A stretch of 64,000 bases of DNA from Solanum dulcamara (lineage: Eukaryota > Streptophyta > Magnoliopsida > Solanales > Solanaceae), in NCBI RefSeq assembly GCF_947179165.1, contig NC_077240.1, forward strand, positions 56,740,501 to 56,804,500. Direction: 5' to 3'. This document shows positions 60,391 through 64,000 of this stretch, in pieces. The notes beneath the pieces are model-generated. The model made no database searches, was not told where the DNA came from, and saw nothing but the letters and a program-made list of their open reading frames with translations. Both the position numbers and the translations under genes were made by a program. Position 1 is the stretch's first letter. Each line of letters starts with the position of its first letter.

Positions 60391-61008
60391 TCCTTCCCAC
60401 TTTTAGAACATTCATCCCCGAATGTTAAATAAAACTTCCATTAAGACTTTATACAGATTGTAGGGAGATTCCTTTCTATTGCAATAACACACATTATCAT
60501 CCAAGTAATTAATATATGAGTTTCAGGAGTTGGGGTTAGCTGTGGACATCGGGAACAGGTACGGATACTTGTGTTTCATGTCCTCTTCAGCTTCCCAGGT
60601 CATTTCTTCACGATTCCTATTCCACCACAACACCTTAACAGAAGCTTCGTCCTTAGTTCGCAATATTCTAATCTATCGATCCAAGATGGCGATTATTTGC
60701 TCTTCATAGGCTAACTCCTCTGTGACCTAGATATCATCTACGGGATATACTCGAGATGGGTCACCCACACACTTGCAAAGCATTGATACATGGAAGACTT
60801 GATGTACTGCTTCTAAGTCCGCTGGTAAGTCTAGCTCGTAGGCAACCTTGCCTATTCAGCGAAGGATCAAGTAAGGGACAATATATCTCAGACTCAGCTT
60901 CCCTTTCTTGCCGAACCTTATTACCCCTTTAATGGGCGACACTTTCAAAAACACCCATTTGCCCACTTGGAATTCTAAAGGTCGACATCGATTGTCTGTG
61001 TATGACTT
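60391..61008 (-). pseudogene. B4 polypurine tract, chromodomain and integrase C-terminus
   Basis: 60391-60406 is the polypurine tract. The chromodomain at about 60549-60680 reads TKDEASVKVLWWNRNREEMT, then WEAEEDMKHKYPYLF, nearly intact. An in-frame stop replaces a residue in LDR-stop-IRILR just upstream. The integrase C-terminal barrel precedes it: FGKKGKLSLRYIVPYLIL, stop, IGKVAYELDLP and VHQVFHVSML. Confidence 0.85.
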
Positions 61009-61640
61009 CTATCTACTTTGGGCAGCTAATAATCTCTCCCGAATAAGCTTTACCTTTTCCATCACTTGTTGGACTATGTCTGGGCCTATTAGTTGCATTT
61101 TGCCAACATCAAACCAACCAACATTTGACCTGTACTTCCTGCCGTATAAAGCCTCATACGACGCTATTTTGATGCTAAAGTAATAGTTGTTATTGTAGGA
61201 AAACTCAATAAGTGGTATATGCTCATCCCAGCTACCCTTGAGGTCAATTATATAGGCCCGTATTATATCCTTTAGCGTCTGAATATTGTGATCGGCCTGT
61301 CCATCAGTCTGAGGATGAAATGCCATGCTAAGGCTTACCTGTGTTCCCAAGCCTTCTTGAAATTACCACTAAAAGTGGGCTGTGAACTAATCTCCCTTGT
61401 CCGAAATAATAGATGTGGGAACTCCGTGAAGTCGTACTATCTCTTTGATGTATAATTTTGCATAGTCCTCAGCTGAGTATATGGTCCTGACTGGGAGGAA
61501 GTGGGTTGATTTTGTCAACCTATCCATAATAACCCATATGGAATCCTACTTCTGGAGAGTGTGAGGTAAGTTGGTAATGAAGTCCATGTTAATCACTTTC
61601 CATTTCCAAGTTGGAATTTCCATCTCCTGTAGTAGCCCAC
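61009..61640 (-). pseudogene. B4 integrase catalytic core
   Basis: Downstream frame 61350-61009: AFHPQTDGQADHNIQTLKD, PLIEFSYNNNYYFS and EALYGRKYRS. The catalytic Glu after TDGQ is Asp. The upstream part, with stops, has [11 protein letters not shown] (first Asp present), WVIMDRLTKSTHFLPV and IVRLHGVPTSIISDKGD (second Asp present). It would not catalyse integration. Confidence 0.85.
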
Positions 61641-61647
61641 CCGATTT

Positions 61648-61953
61648 CTAATGTTCAACTTTAACTTGTTGGCAGTTCGGGCATTGGGCTATGAACTCGG
61701 CTATATCTTTCTTCATACCATCCCACGAATATAAACTCCTGAAGTTATCATATATCTTGGTTGACCCCGGATGAACAGAATAACGGGCATAGTGTGCCTC
61801 TTCTAGTACTTGCTGTCGTAGACCTACAACTTTCGATACACAGACTCTGCCTCGATATTGTAGTACTCCACCAGCCGTGATCTCAAATGGAGTTTTTCCC
61901 TCTTGGAGAGTTACATCCCTATACTGGGTCAAAACAGGTCCTGGTACTGGCAT
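61648..61953 (-). pseudogene. B4 integrase zinc-binding domain
   Basis: Reads LEEAHYARYSVHPGSTKIYD, then AEFIAQCPNCQQVK: His-His-Cys-Cys all present. It starts after a break separating it from RNase H. This is the best-preserved pol domain in B4. Confidence 0.85.
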
Positions 61954-62054
61954 TGTTTTACTTCTTCCATGATCGAGGATTCCCCACCATCATCCAAACC
62001 AGCTAAGTGGACTCCAAGCCAAGCAAGCTGGCAAATCTCACGGGTTATCTCTTT

Positions 62055-62498
62055 TCACTGTGGTTGTACATCTGCCAAGCTACCCATCGATTTATTACTG
62101 AGTGCATCCGCGACCACATTTGCCTTCCCTGGGTGGTATAATATGTCAAAGTCATAGTCCTTCAGCAACTCCAACCACCTTTTTTGCTGTAGATTTAGCT
62201 CTTTCTGTTTAAAAATATATTGGAGGCTTTTGTGGTCTATATAAATATCAATATGTATTCCATATAAGTAGTGCCTCCATATTTTTAAGGCATGAATCAC
62301 CGTTGCTAGTTCCAGATCATGCGTTGGATAGTTCCTTTCGTGCTTCCTGAGCTGTCGGGAGGCATAAGCTATGACTCTACCATACTGCATCAAAACACAT
62401 CCTAGCCCAATACCGGAAGCATTGCAATAGATAATGTAGACACTTGTTCCATCTGGAAGAGTGAGAACAGGAGCCGTATTCAATTTATCCTTTAACAA
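62055..62498 (-). pseudogene. B4 RNase H domain
   Basis: An open frame of 147 residues: [78 protein letters not shown], then a [20 protein letters not shown] tail. The first catalytic Asp (YCDASG) is Asn, as in element C. The other acidic positions (DLEL, IDHK) are kept. Confidence 0.9.
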
Positions 62499-62499
62499 C

Positions 62500-63183
62500 T
62501 GGAAGCTTTGTTCGCAAGCATTAGTCCACTAAAACTGCCGCTTTTTGAGTCAGCCTTGTTAAAGGCGTCAAAATGGAAGCAAACTTTTTCACGAACCTCC
62601 GGTAGTATCCTGCTAACCCCCAAAATCTACATACCTCTATAGGGGTTGTAGGTCTTGTCCAAGCCTTTAAGGCCTCAATCTTCTGCGTATCTACGCGAAT
62701 ACCATTAGTCCCAATAACATGCCCATAAATGCCACTGAAGTCAAACAGAATTCACATTTAGTGAACTTAGCGTACAATTTATGGTTTTGGAGTACTCCTA
62801 ATACAACCCGCAAATGATCCACGTGTTCCTCCTCTGATTATGAATAAACCTGAATATCATCAATAAATACAATCACGAACAAATCTAGAAATAGTTTGAA
62901 CACTCGGTTCATCAGATCCATAAACACTGCTGGAGCATTTGTTAGCCCAAAAGACATCACTTTAAACTCATAATGGCCGTATTGGGTTTTAAATGCGGTC
63001 TTTGGGATATCTTCCTTTCTTACCCGCACCCGATGATAGACTGACCGCAGGTCTAACTTTGGAAAGAACTTAGCACCCTGTAACTGGTCAAACAAATCAT
63101 CAATCTTGAGGAGGGGATATCTATTCTTAATTGTTACCTTGTTTAGCTGCCTATAGTCGATGCACATTCGCAGTTATCCATCT
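62500..63183 (-). pseudogene. B4 reverse transcriptase, cut by B8
   Basis: Frame 63167-62838: [32 protein letters not shown] (first Asp), [27 protein letters not shown] and [12 protein letters not shown] (FIDD intact). A stop follows; the thumb ([23 protein letters not shown]) is in other frames to 62500. Upstream, the KKDGS-type strand is split by B8 at 63184. Confidence 0.9.
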
Positions 63184-64000
63184 TGTTACACCCCATACTC
63201 TCGAGCTCAGAAGGTCTATTAAGTTCCTTAGACATTATCATGTGAGCCGGATAAGCTACGACACTATCAAACGAGTCTAAGGAAAGGAGAATGTAATACC
63301 CCATAATAGAGAAGGTTGGAAATAGAGTCATAAGAATCCAGAAGGAATTGGAGGCCAAGTAATGAGTCGTAGGACTCGATTTACCTACGTAAGCTACTAA
63401 TTTAGAAGTCATATACACTTGAGTTGCTTAAGGACATATCAAGCTTACGTAGAATGGATTACATAGGCCCCTAAAATAAAACGAGATTATGAACCCACGA
63501 GAAAGGGGAAAAGACGACATATGGCAACCAATGGAGGGGTGACACATGGCAGCTCTCCAAGCAAGCAGGTGACCCACCTGCTTAGGGTCAAGTAGGTGAC
63601 CCACTTGCTTGGGGGATGTGGACCCCACTTCCATGTGGCAGCCCCTAGATGGCAGCATGATACGGTGGCCAATCATGGCTTGACACGTGTCACCCTAAGG
63701 GGCTGACATGGTCACCTTCAAGGAAGACCTTATATACATGATAAATGACTCATAATTTCAGTTCCTTATCAGAAAATCTTCAACAGAGGAAGTCAAAAAC
63801 AAACCCTAGAACAAGCGAGAAAAACGTGATGGCTTGGAGGAGAAAAATAGGTAAGTCCCAATTTTGTTTCGTAAATTAAGTATCCAGTGTATACCACAAT
63901 GATATAGAGGTATTATAAGTATACAATCATGACTTGGTGCAGCCAAAATGGACAACAAACAGTCCACACAGTTTTAGCACGACTAGAGAAGTTCCGAAGC
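63184..64000 (+). repeat. B8 LTR, 5' portion (continues outside)
   Basis: Starts TGTTACACCCC inside the B4 RT, with CATCT before it as the expected target duplication. Contains the AAGTAGGTG inverted pairs (63565-63615), an ACACGTGT box near 63685, TATATAC near 63733 and a donor-like AGGTAAGT near 63849. Whether it is a solo LTR or a full element cannot be decided from the window. Confidence 0.85.

Larger units (their letters stand above)
57578..63183 (-). mobile_element. Element B4 (family B) with pol, interrupted by B8
   Basis: 3' LTR at left 57578-60390 and interior 60391-63183, reading on the minus strand RT, RNase H, integrase and chromodomain. B8 enters in RT at 63184; the remaining 5' part (protease, gag, 5' LTR) would lie beyond the window. 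It is the only B copy here with pol and may represent the autonomous form. Stops, shifts and catalytic changes show that it is dead. Left flank ATAGT. Confidence 0.85.

Noticed and set aside
1..64000. A host gene, tRNA gene or defence-type gene cluster
   Set aside because: I looked on both strands for long frames, exon-like domain strings and cloverleaf-like sequence and found only retrotransposon remnants; tRNAscan-SE and BLASTX would be needed to exclude a small one.

Overview
This window looks like plant pericentromeric or heterochromatic DNA, most likely from a Solanaceae genome. That placing rests on recognising a DUF4283-type LINE ORF1 and Tekay/Del-type chromovirus proteins familiar from that family; it is an inference, not a database result. 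I find no intact host gene, tRNA or CRISPR array. Almost every base from about 0.9 kb to the end can be assigned to decayed retrotransposons. Nearly all open reading frames are short because the coding regions carry stops and frameshifts.

Layout. 1-900 is AT-rich LTR/5'UTR-like sequence of unknown origin. 900-4715 is the 5' part of a LINE (ORF1 plus the start of the endonuclease), cut off at 4715. From 4716 a Ty3/gypsy element 'A' (+) begins with an LTR remnant, a primer-binding site and a decayed gag. Its 3' LTR starts at 8387, is split at 8580, and resumes at 51061, running to 53884. The split is caused by element 'C' (minus strand, 8580-51060), a chromovirus-like element with gag, PR, RT, RNase H, INT and chromodomain remnants in order. 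C's right LTR is in turn broken at 16644 by element B1 and at 23509 by element B2.

Family B has LTRs of 2.6-3.7 kb that begin TGTTACACCCC or TGTTATACCCC and end GGGTCGTGACA on the sense strand. B2 (+, 23509-49831) holds a solo LTR (B3, 25411-28895), a minus-strand element (B5, 29182-about 42030) and another solo LTR (B7, 42829-45730). B5 holds a further solo LTR (B6, 34858-38220). The three solo LTRs each have perfect 5-bp target-site duplications. The nesting A<C<B2<B5<B6 is five levels deep. To the right, an inverted A-family LTR and partial interior (D, 53885-57577) is interrupted by B4 (minus, RT/RNase H/INT/chromodomain), which is interrupted by the 5' end of another + strand B LTR (B8, 63184-end).

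B1, B2 and B5 look non-autonomous: gag (where present), then a family-specific non-coding spacer, then an integrase or chromodomain scrap, with no RT. B4 keeps the pol domains and may represent the autonomous relative. The most unusual item is a 5S rRNA-like sequence (minus strand, 22153-22271) in the interior of B1. Other points of interest are conserved hairpins, G-box arrays and splice-donor-like sites in the B LTRs, a 154-bp duplication flanking truncated B1, and recurrent G-to-A type damage at key codons.
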